DNA of 5,762 nucleotides, taken from the NCBI GenBank assembly GCA_029244465.1, contig JAQWQN010000208.1, forward strand, positions 1 through 5,762, written 5' to 3'. The notes under the pieces were generated by a model. It saw only the letters and a program-made list of their open reading frames with translations. It searched no databases and was not told where the DNA came from. Positions 1 through 5,676 of the stretch are shown piece after piece (positions within the stretch are counted from its first letter, which is position 1; each line of letters starts with the position of its first letter). The translations under genes and the position numbers were made by a program. The DNA is from Pseudomonadales bacterium (GTDB lineage: Bacteria > Pseudomonadota > Gammaproteobacteria > Pseudomonadales > Azotimanducaceae).

Positions 1-101
1 GCATCCATGGAGACAATCTCGGTCGGTTGATTCGCCCGCAGAGGCTGTGCCAGTGCGGCAGCAGCGACAACCGTTGACCCCAAGAATTCACGTCGTCTCA
101 T
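1..101 (-). CDS. N-terminus of a Tat-exported protein, possibly an amidase-signature enzyme (partial)
   Basis: The first 33 codons of a minus-strand gene whose remainder lies before position 1. The ATG at 101-99 has a perfect AGGAGG eight bases upstream, which fixes the start. The N-terminus is a textbook twin-arginine signal: R2-R3-R4-E5-F6-L7, then an Ala/Val-rich hydrophobic stretch (residues 8-18) and possible cleavage after A18 (Ala-Leu-Ala) or A23. The product should therefore be exported folded through the Tat system. After the signal, residues E28 to D33 (EIVSMD) resemble the start of the mature part of amidase-signature (GatA-like) hydrolases, which often begin with I-V/L-x-M-D/S-A. 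That resemblance is short, so 'amidase' is tentative and only the Tat signal is well supported. The gene is divergent from the catabolic operon and may share its control region. It could equally be another Tat substrate. Confidence 0.6.
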   Translation of the reverse strand, partial: MRRREFLGSTVVAAAALAQPLRANQPTEIVSMD

Positions 102-109
102 GCGTTTAG

Positions 110-115
110 CCTCCT
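110..115 (-). promoter_or_regulatory. Strong ribosome binding site for the Tat-signal gene
   Basis: The minus strand reads AGGAGG here, fully complementary to the 16S anti-Shine-Dalgarno core, eight bases before the ATG at 101-99. It is the best ribosome binding site in the window and decides the start of the partial minus-strand gene. Confidence 0.85.
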
Positions 116-174
116 AATCTATTTCTATTGCAATCTGTCGTCTTGGAGACTGTTCCCCGACTGGTTCGCACGCT

Positions 175-185
175 GTTAGACTAAC
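175..185. repeat. Perfect 5-1-5 palindrome, candidate operator
   Basis: GTTAG, a central A, then CTAAC: two perfect five-base arms around one base. It lies about 70 bases before the dioxygenase start and about 75 bases from the divergent start, a plausible place for a dimeric regulator to act on both. An 11-base palindrome can occur by chance and no regulator gene is in the window, so the operator role is inferred. Confidence 0.35.
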
Positions 186-187
186 CC

Positions 188-202
188 GTTCGTATCCCGA
201 AC
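188..202. repeat. Short inverted repeat GTTCG-N5-CGAAC, candidate operator half-sites
   Basis: GTTCG (188-192) and CGAAC (198-202) form a perfect five-base inverted repeat around five bases. It begins three bases after the 175-185 palindrome. The close pairing of two symmetric elements in a divergent promoter region is suggestive of regulator binding, but each is short and the function is inferred from position only. Confidence 0.3.
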
Positions 203-255
203 ACCGCTATCAACACAGCGTCGTTTCGGACAAACACTTTTTTCAAGGAATTACT

Positions 256-1302
256 GTGCTGCAAGAACGGATCGAAGGCAAATGGATTGCATGTTTTGAA
301 CGCGTGTTTACGCGCTGCAAGGTTGAAGCCGGAGAGGAAGTGGCTATCCTATCCGAAACCCAATCCCGCTCAATCAACCGCGAACTTGCCGAACTTGCAC
401 TAATTCGGCTAGGCGCAAAGCCCTATCACGTCATCGTGCCAACACCTGCCCAGACAGCACCAGTACCGATCCGGTCAACCGGTGCTACGGAGGTGATTCA
501 GCAGTCTGCATCCATCGTTCAGGCATTGTCTTGCGCCGGGTTTGTCGTCGACTGCACGGTAGAGGGCCTGCTGCACGCCGCAGAGCTTCCACAGATTCTT
601 CAAGGTGGTGCTCGGGTACTCATGGTTTCCAACGAACACCCCGAGGCACTAGAACGCGTCGAACCGACGGAAGAACTGGAAACCAGGGTCAAGGCTGGGA
701 TGAAGCTGTTCAGAGGCGGCAATCGTTTACGGGTCACATCATCTGCAGGTACCGATCTCGCCGTTAATCTAGAAGGCGCTGTTGTTGGTGGTGGCTGGGG
801 ATACGTTTCCCGGCCTGGACTGATTAGCCACTGGCCAGGCGGCCTGTGCCTGTGCTTTCCCGCCGCAGGAACCGTCAATGGCACGCTCGTGCTCGATCGT
901 GGTGACGTAAATTTGACCTTCAAGCGATACGCAGATGCCCCCATCGCCCTGAAGATCGACAACGATTACGTCGTCAACATTGAAGGCTCAGGCGTCGACG
1001 CCGACCTCATGCGCTCCTATTTCGAGGCATGGGGTGACAAAGAAGCGTACGCGGCAAGCCATCTGGGCTGGGGCATGAATACCGGCGCACGTTGGGATGC
1101 AATGACGATGTATGACAAAAACGACTTTAATGGTACCGAGCTACGCGCTTTCGGCGGGAACTTTCTGTACTCCACTGGTGCAAACGAAATTGCAGGACGC
1201 CACACACAAGGCCACTTCGACCTGCCATTACGAGGCTGCTCTATTCAACTCGACGAGGAAATGGTTGTTGTCGAAGGCATGCTGCAGGGAGAACTAGCAT
1301 AG
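256..1302 (+). CDS. NicX-like (2,5-dihydroxypyridine 5,6-dioxygenase / peptidase M29 family) ring-opening dioxygenase
   Basis: A 348-residue cytosolic enzyme of the family containing NicX, the Fe(II) extradiol-type dioxygenase that opens 2,5-dihydroxypyridine to N-formylmaleamate; NicX is about 350 residues. Homologues are often misannotated as leucyl aminopeptidase (M29). The C-terminal half follows NicX closely, including S-H-W-P-G-G (191-196), G-T-L-V-L-D-x-G-D (209-217), S-H-L-G-W-G (268-273), A-R-W-D-A-M (278-283), G-N-F-L-Y-S-T-G (301-308) and H-F-D-L-P-L-R (320-326). From my recollection of NicX, its iron ligands H265, H318 and D320 correspond to H269, H320 and D322 here, and H189 to H192, so the metal site is intact. 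NicX E177 corresponds to G180, which argues for a different substrate. The N-terminal third is more divergent. Start: GTG with AAGGAA five bases upstream. It heads the operon and its TAG overlaps the inferred start of the hydrolase by four bases. Confidence 0.85.
   Translation: MLQERIEGKWIACFERVFTRCKVEAGEEVAILSETQSRSINRELAELALIRLGAKPYHVIVPTPAQTAPVPIRSTGATEVIQQSASIVQALSCAGFVVDCTVEGLLHAAELPQILQGGARVLMVSNEHPEALERVEPTEELETRVKAGMKLFRGGNRLRVTSSAGTDLAVNLEGAVVGGGWGYVSRPGLISHWPGGLCLCFPAAGTVNGTLVLDRGDVNLTFKRYADAPIALKIDNDYVVNIEGSGVDADLMRSYFEAWGDKEAYAASHLGWGMNTGARWDAMTMYDKNDFNGTELRAFGGNFLYSTGANEIAGRHTQGHFDLPLRGCSIQLDEEMVVVEGMLQGELA
1287..1291 (+). promoter_or_regulatory. Ribosome binding site supporting an AUA start for the hydrolase
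   Basis: GGGAG lies inside the last codons of the dioxygenase gene, seven bases before the ATA at 1299-1301. This is normal Shine-Dalgarno spacing. No ATG, GTG or TTG in the hydrolase frame lies near it, so the site is the main evidence that translation starts at the ATA. Confidence 0.5.
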
Positions 1303-2063
1303 CTTCACTTTCGTACAAAGCGGTTGGTGCAGGCCCACTTGTTATCTTCCTACACGGATTAGGTGGCAACAGGCATTCGTTCGACGAACAATTCGCACAA
1401 TTGGCCACGTACTTTCAGTGTGTTGCTTGGGACGCCCCGGGTTATGGTGATGCAGACCCGGTCTCGGTTATGACCTTCGCCTCCTTAGCAAAACACGTCG
1501 ATGCACTTATTAAAGACCTCGGTAGAGAGCCCTACGCCATAGTTGGTCACTCGCTGGGCGGCATGATCGCGCAATCCTGGCTCCAGCAAGGCGGCATTTG
1601 CTCAAGGTTAGTGCTGGCCCAAACCACATCTGTGTTTGGTAAACCCGGTAGTCAATGGAACGACGATTTCCTCAAGTCTCGCCTTGAACCTCTCGATCTC
1701 GGCAAGACGCCGGCAGACTTTGCCAAACCACTCATTGAATCGATGTTTTTTGACACCACAAAACGCGAGGCAATCGAGACCGGCATAGCAACGATGTCGC
1801 CGATATCCGCAGACCAATATCGGCAAGTAATCGAGTGTTTGGTGACGTTTAATGCAGCTGACTATCTCGCGCGCATCACGCAGCCTACGCTGTGTCTTGC
1901 TGCTGAACATGACAAAACCGCTCCGCCGAAAGCCATGGCCAAAATGAGCACCGAAATACCGAACGCAGAATTCATCTGCCTGCCTAATGCAGGGCACCTC
2001 GCCTACATTGAAACCCCATCCGCCTTCACTCAGGCCATCAAAGAATTTTTAACGAATGTATAA
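1299..2063 (+). CDS. Alpha/beta hydrolase (NicD/PcaD-like), apparent AUA start
   Basis: Alpha/beta-hydrolase fold enzyme, 254 residues if started at ATA 1299. Counting from there: the oxyanion-loop motif H-G-L-G-G at 19-23, the nucleophile elbow G-H-S-L-G-G with S85, the acid D205 (in E-H-D-K-T-A-P) and H233 (in N-A-G-H-L) complete the Ser-Asp-His triad. The overall pattern resembles 3-oxoadipate enol-lactonase-type hydrolases and NicD, the N-formylmaleamate deformylase. Lying directly after a NicX-like gene favours hydrolysis of the ring-opening product (inference). The only standard start codon near the N-terminus is TTG 1401, which would delete the first beta strand and the H-G-L-G-G loop. 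ATA 1299 has GGGAG seven bases upstream, overlaps the preceding stop as ATAG, and yields a normal N-terminus (A-S-L-S-Y-K-A-V-G-A-G-P). An ATG changed to ATA, or a sequencing error, is the alternative. The stop overlaps the next gene by eight bases. Confidence 0.85.
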   Translation: MASLSYKAVGAGPLVIFLHGLGGNRHSFDEQFAQLATYFQCVAWDAPGYGDADPVSVMTFASLAKHVDALIKDLGREPYAIVGHSLGGMIAQSWLQQGGICSRLVLAQTTSVFGKPGSQWNDDFLKSRLEPLDLGKTPADFAKPLIESMFFDTTKREAIETGIATMSPISADQYRQVIECLVTFNAADYLARITQPTLCLAAEHDKTAPPKAMAKMSTEIPNAEFICLPNAGHLAYIETPSAFTQAIKEFLTNV

Positions 2064-3255
2064 CTTGGCTGATTTAATCGGTCGCGCTCGGGAGCTGGGC
2101 AGAGACCGATTTTTGCCCCGCGCCGCCGAATATGATCGAGCAGGAAAGTTCCCAAGCGAGAACTACCATGATCTCCGCGACGCCGGCTTTCTGTCACTAG
2201 TCATCCCGGAGCAGCACGGTGGCACCGGCTGTAGCTATGCAGATTATATGCGTATTTCAGCGGAACTCGGCAAATGGTGTGGTGCAACGGCACTGACTTT
2301 CAACATGCATACATCGTCAATGCTTTGGAGTGGCCCCCTCGCCGATGATCTACCGATGGATGACGCCGAACGAAAACGCCATCACAAACGCAGAGGTGAT
2401 ATCTACGCCGGTGTAATCGATGCGGGACATATCTTCGCGCAGCCATTTTCCGAACCTAATAGCGCCGCTGCGGCCGGTAAAGCGCCCTTCGGTACCGAGG
2501 CGGAACCCGTCAGTGGCGGTTATCTAGTCAACGGGCGCAAGCACTTTGCTTCTCTTTCTGGACATGCTGACTTTTATGGCGTCCTTTGCACCTTGGCAGG
2601 TGAAGACAAGCCTACTGTGCGCAATACGGTCTACTTGGCGGTTGATGGCAAGGCCCCCGGTTTTAGCGTTTCTGGAGACTGGGACGTTTTGGGAATGCGT
2701 GGCACAGTCTCCAACAATTTGGCGTTTGACCAAGTTTTTGTACCGACCGAACGCGAAATGCTACCTACAGGCATGTACTTCCAAGCAGCGAAAGACTGGC
2801 CGCATATGTTTATGACGCTGTGCCCAACGTATATGGGGATTGCCACCGCTGCGTTTGAGTTTACGTGTCAGTACCTCAGAGGCGAAGTCCCCGGCGGTCC
2901 AGCCGCTGGCTCGTCTAAGGACAGTCCAGTTAAGCAGTTCGCCGTTGCGCGGATGCGTATCAAACTCGAGCAAACCTCGGCGCTCTTTCAAAGAGCGATC
3001 ATCGATGCCAAATACCAACCGAGCAAATCTGAGCGGTTACGCGCGTACGCCGCGCAGTACACCGTCATGGAGAATGCCAACGACATCTGTAGCGAGGCGA
3101 TCCGCGTGTGCGGTGGCCGCTCCATATTTAAACAGTTGCGCCTTGAGCGCCTCTACCGTGATTCCAGATGTGGCTCCCTTATGCTGCCTTGGACGCCAGA
3201 CATTTGTATTGAACGCCTCGGTAGCGAGAGTTTAAATGATCCCTTCGAATTTTAG
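2056..3255 (+). CDS. Acyl-CoA dehydrogenase-fold flavoprotein lacking the usual catalytic glutamate
   Basis: A 399-residue member of the acyl-CoA dehydrogenase superfamily, FAD-dependent and cytosolic. Visible landmarks are the N-terminal helical domain with G-F-L-S-L-V-I-P-E-x-x-G-G-T-G (44-58), the mid-domain F-S-E-P (131-134), N-G-R-K-H-F (159-164), L-G-M-R-G-T (212-217) with F-x-x-V-F-V-P (224-230), and the C-terminal helical domain with V-C-G-G-R (351-355) and Y-R-D (367-369). Aligned on Y-R-D, the place of the medium-chain enzyme's catalytic glutamate (E-G-T) is L377 in M-L-P-W-T. The mid-domain A-G-S-D flavin motif is also changed to N-S-A-A-A-A-G. It may use another base, such as E277 in the R-G-E-V-P-G segment, or act as a flavin monooxygenase, as some superfamily members do. 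The ATG overlaps the hydrolase stop by eight bases with only a weak AAAGAA upstream, so translational coupling is likely. The substrate is unknown, but the adjacent CoA ligase suggests a CoA thioester. Confidence 0.85.
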   Translation: MYNLADLIGRARELGRDRFLPRAAEYDRAGKFPSENYHDLRDAGFLSLVIPEQHGGTGCSYADYMRISAELGKWCGATALTFNMHTSSMLWSGPLADDLPMDDAERKRHHKRRGDIYAGVIDAGHIFAQPFSEPNSAAAAGKAPFGTEAEPVSGGYLVNGRKHFASLSGHADFYGVLCTLAGEDKPTVRNTVYLAVDGKAPGFSVSGDWDVLGMRGTVSNNLAFDQVFVPTEREMLPTGMYFQAAKDWPHMFMTLCPTYMGIATAAFEFTCQYLRGEVPGGPAAGSSKDSPVKQFAVARMRIKLEQTSALFQRAIIDAKYQPSKSERLRAYAAQYTVMENANDICSEAIRVCGGRSIFKQLRLERLYRDSRCGSLMLPWTPDICIERLGSESLNDPFEF

Positions 3256-3257
3256 CG

Positions 3258-3275
3258 ACACCCGCAGACAGGTGT
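3258..3275 (+). other. Small intercistronic hairpin before the CoA ligase
   Basis: ACACC (3258-3262) and GGTGT (3271-3275) can form a perfect five-base stem around eight bases, in the only real gap inside the operon (3256-3284). There is no T-run after it, so it is not a terminator. It covers the best Shine-Dalgarno-like bases upstream of ATG 3285 (ACAGG, 3268-3272), so it might tune ligase translation. It is short and could be chance. Confidence 0.25.
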
Positions 3276-3284
3276 GTCCCGAGC

Positions 3285-4772
3285 ATGAATAGCATCGGTG
3301 ACTGGATTACCTACAACGCCAACTGGGCAGGCAATCGCCCCGCTCTGAGCTTAGGTGACGAGTCATACACATATCGAGAGATGGAAGCCGCGGTGACCCA
3401 ACGATGCCATCTCTTGGTCGATGAACTTGGTGCCAAACCGGGCGATCAAATCGCCTACCTGGGCTTCAATTCTTGCGAATTACTCTTCCTGCTATTCGCC
3501 TGCGCGCGCACCAGGTGCCTGCTCATGCCACTCAACAATCGGCTCGCTGTACCGGAACATCTGTGGATTCTGCAACACAGCAAGGCGCGATTCTTAGTCT
3601 ATGACGGCGAGTTTGCTGCGACCGTCGGCCGCATAGTCGCAGACGTTGATTTGCAAACACTCTCACTCGATGTCGAATATGATGCTGCATTACAAACAGC
3701 TTCAGCAGGACCCTTTCAATCAAAGGGTTCTCTCGACGATCCAGTCCTGCTCCTTTACACATCGGGCACAACTGGAAACCCTAAAGGCGTTGTGCATCAA
3801 CAACATGCACTTTTTTACAACGCACTGAATGCGATACACGCCCAAGAAATGTGCGCCTTGGACCATGTACTTTCTGTGCTACCCCTGTTTCATTCCGGCG
3901 GAATCAATATACAAACCTCACCGGCATTCTACATTGGGGCACATGTCACCCTGCTGGATCGATTTGAACCTGGCGCAACGCTGCGGGCGATCCAACAGAT
4001 TCGGCCAACCATGTTCCTCGCTGTGCCTGCGGTCATTCAGGCATTGGTCAGTCATCCGTTGTGGAACAAGACCGACCTTTCCTGCATCCGTGTCGTAGGC
4101 ACTGGCTCTTCTACCGTGCCTAATGCTCTGCTAACTGCATGGCACGACCGGGGCGTCCCCGCCACCCAAATCTATGGCATGACAGAAAGCGCACCCGTTG
4201 CAATTTGCTTACCGATCGCAGAAACACAGACTAAGCTTGGCGCAGTGGGTAAACCCGCGATTCACTGTGAAGCGCGGATCGTCGACGACGACGGAAATCT
4301 CGTTGCGGCCACTGAACCGGGCGAAATCGAGATTCGCGGGCCCAATCTTTTTAGTGAGTACCTCAACGAACCGGGCCTCACAAAAGCCGCATTCAATGGC
4401 GATTGGTTTCGAACCGGTGACATCGGGCACGTTGATGATCAAGGGTACTATTACATCGATGATCGTAAAAAAGACGTCATCATTTCTGGTGGCGAAAATA
4501 TCTATCCTGCAGAGCTTGAAAACGTTCTCGCCGATCTGCCGGAGTTGCTCGAATACGCTGTCATCGGTCGACCGGATGAGCAATGGGGGGAAACAACTGT
4601 CGCTTGCGTGGTGTTGCGAACGGGACAGAACTTAGAAAAAAAAGAATTGTTAGCGCGCTTTGAAGGCAGACTGGCGCGCTACAAACATCCGCGAGACGTA
4701 CTTTATTTTAACACTCTGCCGAGAAATGCAATGGGCAAAGTCCTCAAATACAAATTAAGGGAACAGATATGA
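3285..4772 (+). CDS. AMP-forming acyl-CoA synthetase (acid-CoA ligase)
   Basis: A complete 495-residue member of the ANL adenylate-forming family. It activates a carboxylic acid with ATP to an acyl-adenylate and then to the CoA thioester. Core motifs are all present: the P-loop Y-T-S-G-T-T-G-N-P-K-G (158-168), the A5 motif Y-G-M-T-E (297-301), W-F-R-T-G-D with D379, the hinge region D-D-R-K-K-D (392-397), G-G-E-N-I-Y-P-A-E (402-410), and the C-terminal P-R-N-A-M-G-K with the acylation lysine K485. Length and pattern fit the broad FadD/benzoate-CoA-like group, but the acid cannot be read from sequence. An active enzyme is expected. It starts 29 bases after the flavoprotein gene, with only weak Shine-Dalgarno complementarity (ACAGG at 3268-3272), and its TGA overlaps the SDR start as ATGA. 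It most likely supplies the CoA thioester for the flavoprotein and SDR (inference). Confidence 0.92.
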   Translation: MNSIGDWITYNANWAGNRPALSLGDESYTYREMEAAVTQRCHLLVDELGAKPGDQIAYLGFNSCELLFLLFACARTRCLLMPLNNRLAVPEHLWILQHSKARFLVYDGEFAATVGRIVADVDLQTLSLDVEYDAALQTASAGPFQSKGSLDDPVLLLYTSGTTGNPKGVVHQQHALFYNALNAIHAQEMCALDHVLSVLPLFHSGGINIQTSPAFYIGAHVTLLDRFEPGATLRAIQQIRPTMFLAVPAVIQALVSHPLWNKTDLSCIRVVGTGSSTVPNALLTAWHDRGVPATQIYGMTESAPVAICLPIAETQTKLGAVGKPAIHCEARIVDDDGNLVAATEPGEIEIRGPNLFSEYLNEPGLTKAAFNGDWFRTGDIGHVDDQGYYYIDDRKKDVIISGGENIYPAELENVLADLPELLEYAVIGRPDEQWGETTVACVVLRTGQNLEKKELLARFEGRLARYKHPRDVLYFNTLPRNAMGKVLKYKLREQI

Positions 4773-5485
4773 ACAGATGGGTAGTGACCGGTGCATCCTC
4801 TGGTATTGGTCGAGCAACGGTTATTCGGGCACGCAACGCGGGCGATGAGGTCATCGCCCTCGATATCGATCAGGATGCGGGGTCGGCATTAGCAGCAGAA
4901 ACTGGCGCTAAATTTATCGCCTGCGATGTGAGCCGAAGCGAGGACTGGCACACGGTCGCCGCTCAGATCGAGCCACCAACGCGCGTCCACCTCAACGCCG
5001 GCATTCAAATCGCCCCCCCAAATGCACCGTTGAGTGACTACCAATTCGAAGCGATGCAACATGACCGCTATCGACGAATGATGGGGGTGAATGTGGACGG
5101 CGTCGTATTTGGCCTCGAAGCGTTATTGCCGAAAATGGCTGGCGGCAGCGCCATTGTGGTGACCGCATCCCTTGCTGGAATCACCCCCTATGATATTGAT
5201 CCACTGTACGCCATGAGCAAGCACGCTGTTGTCGGATTGGTACGCAGCCTGGGGCCAACGCTCGCTAAGCGAGGTATCCGTATCAACGCAATCTGCCCCG
5301 GCGGTATCGATACGGCCATCATCCCGGAGGCACAGCGCACCGATAAAGCATTGTTCATGACTCCTGAGACCATCGCAGCAGAAGTCGATTTTCTGATGAC
5401 GGTTGATGAAACCGGAAAGTCTTGGGCGAAAGTCGCTGAACAGAAATCCGTGTTCATTATCCGCGCGCCAGGGGATAAAGGCTAA
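4769..5485 (+). CDS. Short-chain dehydrogenase/reductase (classical SDR, NAD-type)
   Basis: A complete 238-residue classical SDR, which oxidises or reduces a hydroxyl/keto group with a nicotinamide cofactor. Visible features are the cofactor loop T-G-A-S-S-G-I-G (7-14), D32 at the end of the second beta strand (A-L-D-I-D), which favours NAD(H) over NADP(H), D53 in C-D-V-S, N-A-G (76-78), N109, and the catalytic S134, Y147 and K151 in Y-A-M-S-K. P-G-G-I-D-T (177-182) follows as expected. The usual N-N-A-G is L-N-A-G here, a tolerated variant. The ATG overlaps the ligase stop by four bases (ATGA) and has AAGGGA (4757-4762) six bases upstream, so it is co-translated with the ligase. A 3-hydroxyacyl-CoA or hydroxylated intermediate is a reasonable substrate guess from context only. 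Its last codons (K-G-stop) form the left arm of the terminator hairpin. Confidence 0.92.
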   Translation: MNRWVVTGASSGIGRATVIRARNAGDEVIALDIDQDAGSALAAETGAKFIACDVSRSEDWHTVAAQIEPPTRVHLNAGIQIAPPNAPLSDYQFEAMQHDRYRRMMGVNVDGVVFGLEALLPKMAGGSAIVVTASLAGITPYDIDPLYAMSKHAVVGLVRSLGPTLAKRGIRINAICPGGIDTAIIPEAQRTDKALFMTPETIAAEVDFLMTVDETGKSWAKVAEQKSVFIIRAPGDKG

Positions 5486-5506
5486 GCCCATCCGAGCTTA
5501 GCCTTT
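5477..5506. terminator. Bidirectional hairpin terminator shared by convergent genes
   Basis: AAAGGCTAAGC (5477-5487) and its exact reverse complement GCTTAGCCTTT (5496-5506) form a perfect 11-bp stem with an eight-base loop. It sits between the SDR (plus) and the small membrane protein (minus). Each arm includes the end of one gene, so both stop codons lie in the stem. The T-tract is only three bases on either side, so intrinsic termination may be weak; mRNA 3'-end protection is an alternative role. Confidence 0.75.
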
Positions 5507-5665
5507 GGCTTCGACAATCTCCTCACCAAGGGCTCGGGCACGATCGAGGCGTGAGGCTTCATCTTTAGGCAGGTGCTTCCAGGCGAGCGTGAGAAAGGTC
5601 AAGGTCACGCCGAACATCGCCAAAGACGAAGCGATGGCGGTTTGCAGCGCCTCGGAAGAATCCAT
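5498..5665 (-). CDS. Small single-helix membrane protein (55 aa), function unknown
   Basis: I do not recognise the family. From ATG 5665-5663 the protein has 55 residues: a short N-terminus (M-D-S-S-E-A-L-Q), one hydrophobic segment at about 10-29 rich in Ala, Leu, Phe and Thr, then a highly charged tail (K-H-L-P-K-D-E-A-S-R-L-D-R-A-R) likely to form an amphipathic helix in the cytoplasm. The open frame continues upstream through a GTG at 5698-5696, but the extra residues would overlap the upstream gene, so the ATG is preferred. GGTGG just before it is too close to be a good Shine-Dalgarno site. The gene follows the stop of the upstream membrane protein by 11 bases, so coupled translation is likely and the two may form one membrane complex (inference). 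It ends K-G-stop inside the shared terminator hairpin. Confidence 0.6.
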   Translation of the reverse strand: MDSSEALQTAIASSLAMFGVTLTFLTLAWKHLPKDEASRLDRARALGEEIVEAKG

Positions 5666-5676
5666 GCCACCAGCGT

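Larger units (their letters stand above)
102..255. promoter_or_regulatory. Divergent intergenic control region
   Basis: This 154-base spacer separates the divergent Tat-signal gene from the dioxygenase operon, so both promoters should lie here. I found no convincing sigma-70 pair on either strand: TTGCAA (128-133) and TAGACT (177-182) each look like half a promoter but have no properly spaced partner. The region does contain two short inverted repeats (175-185 and 188-202), listed separately. An AAGGAA ribosome binding site at 245-250 lies five bases before the GTG at 256. A T-run precedes it at about 238-243. Confidence 0.5.

Noticed and set aside
128..182. TTGCAA (128-133) and TAGACT (177-182) as a sigma-70 promoter
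   Set aside because: The spacing of 43 bases is far too long, and neither element has a properly spaced partner.
600..962. 120-residue minus-strand open frame inside the dioxygenase gene
   Set aside because: It is antisense to a strongly conserved coding region, its Arg/Pro/Ser-rich protein has no recognisable motif, and no ribosome site was seen.
256..1302. Leucyl aminopeptidase (peptidase M29) function
   Set aside because: The family link is real, but the C-terminal motifs match NicX closely and the catabolic neighbours make a ring-opening dioxygenase far more likely.
1401..2063. Hydrolase starting at TTG 1401 (220 residues)
   Set aside because: It would remove the first strand and the H-G-L-G-G oxyanion loop, which are plainly encoded upstream in the same frame, and no Shine-Dalgarno site precedes it at proper spacing.
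4198..4635. Long alternative frame of 145 codons inside the CoA ligase gene
   Set aside because: It overlaps the conserved A5 to C-terminal motifs of the ligase in another frame and encodes nothing recognisable.
4635..4644. Run of eight A residues as a programmed frameshift site
   Set aside because: It encodes Glu-Lys-Lys-Glu in an intact ligase that continues to its C-terminal catalytic lysine. I saw no obvious downstream structure or alternative product.
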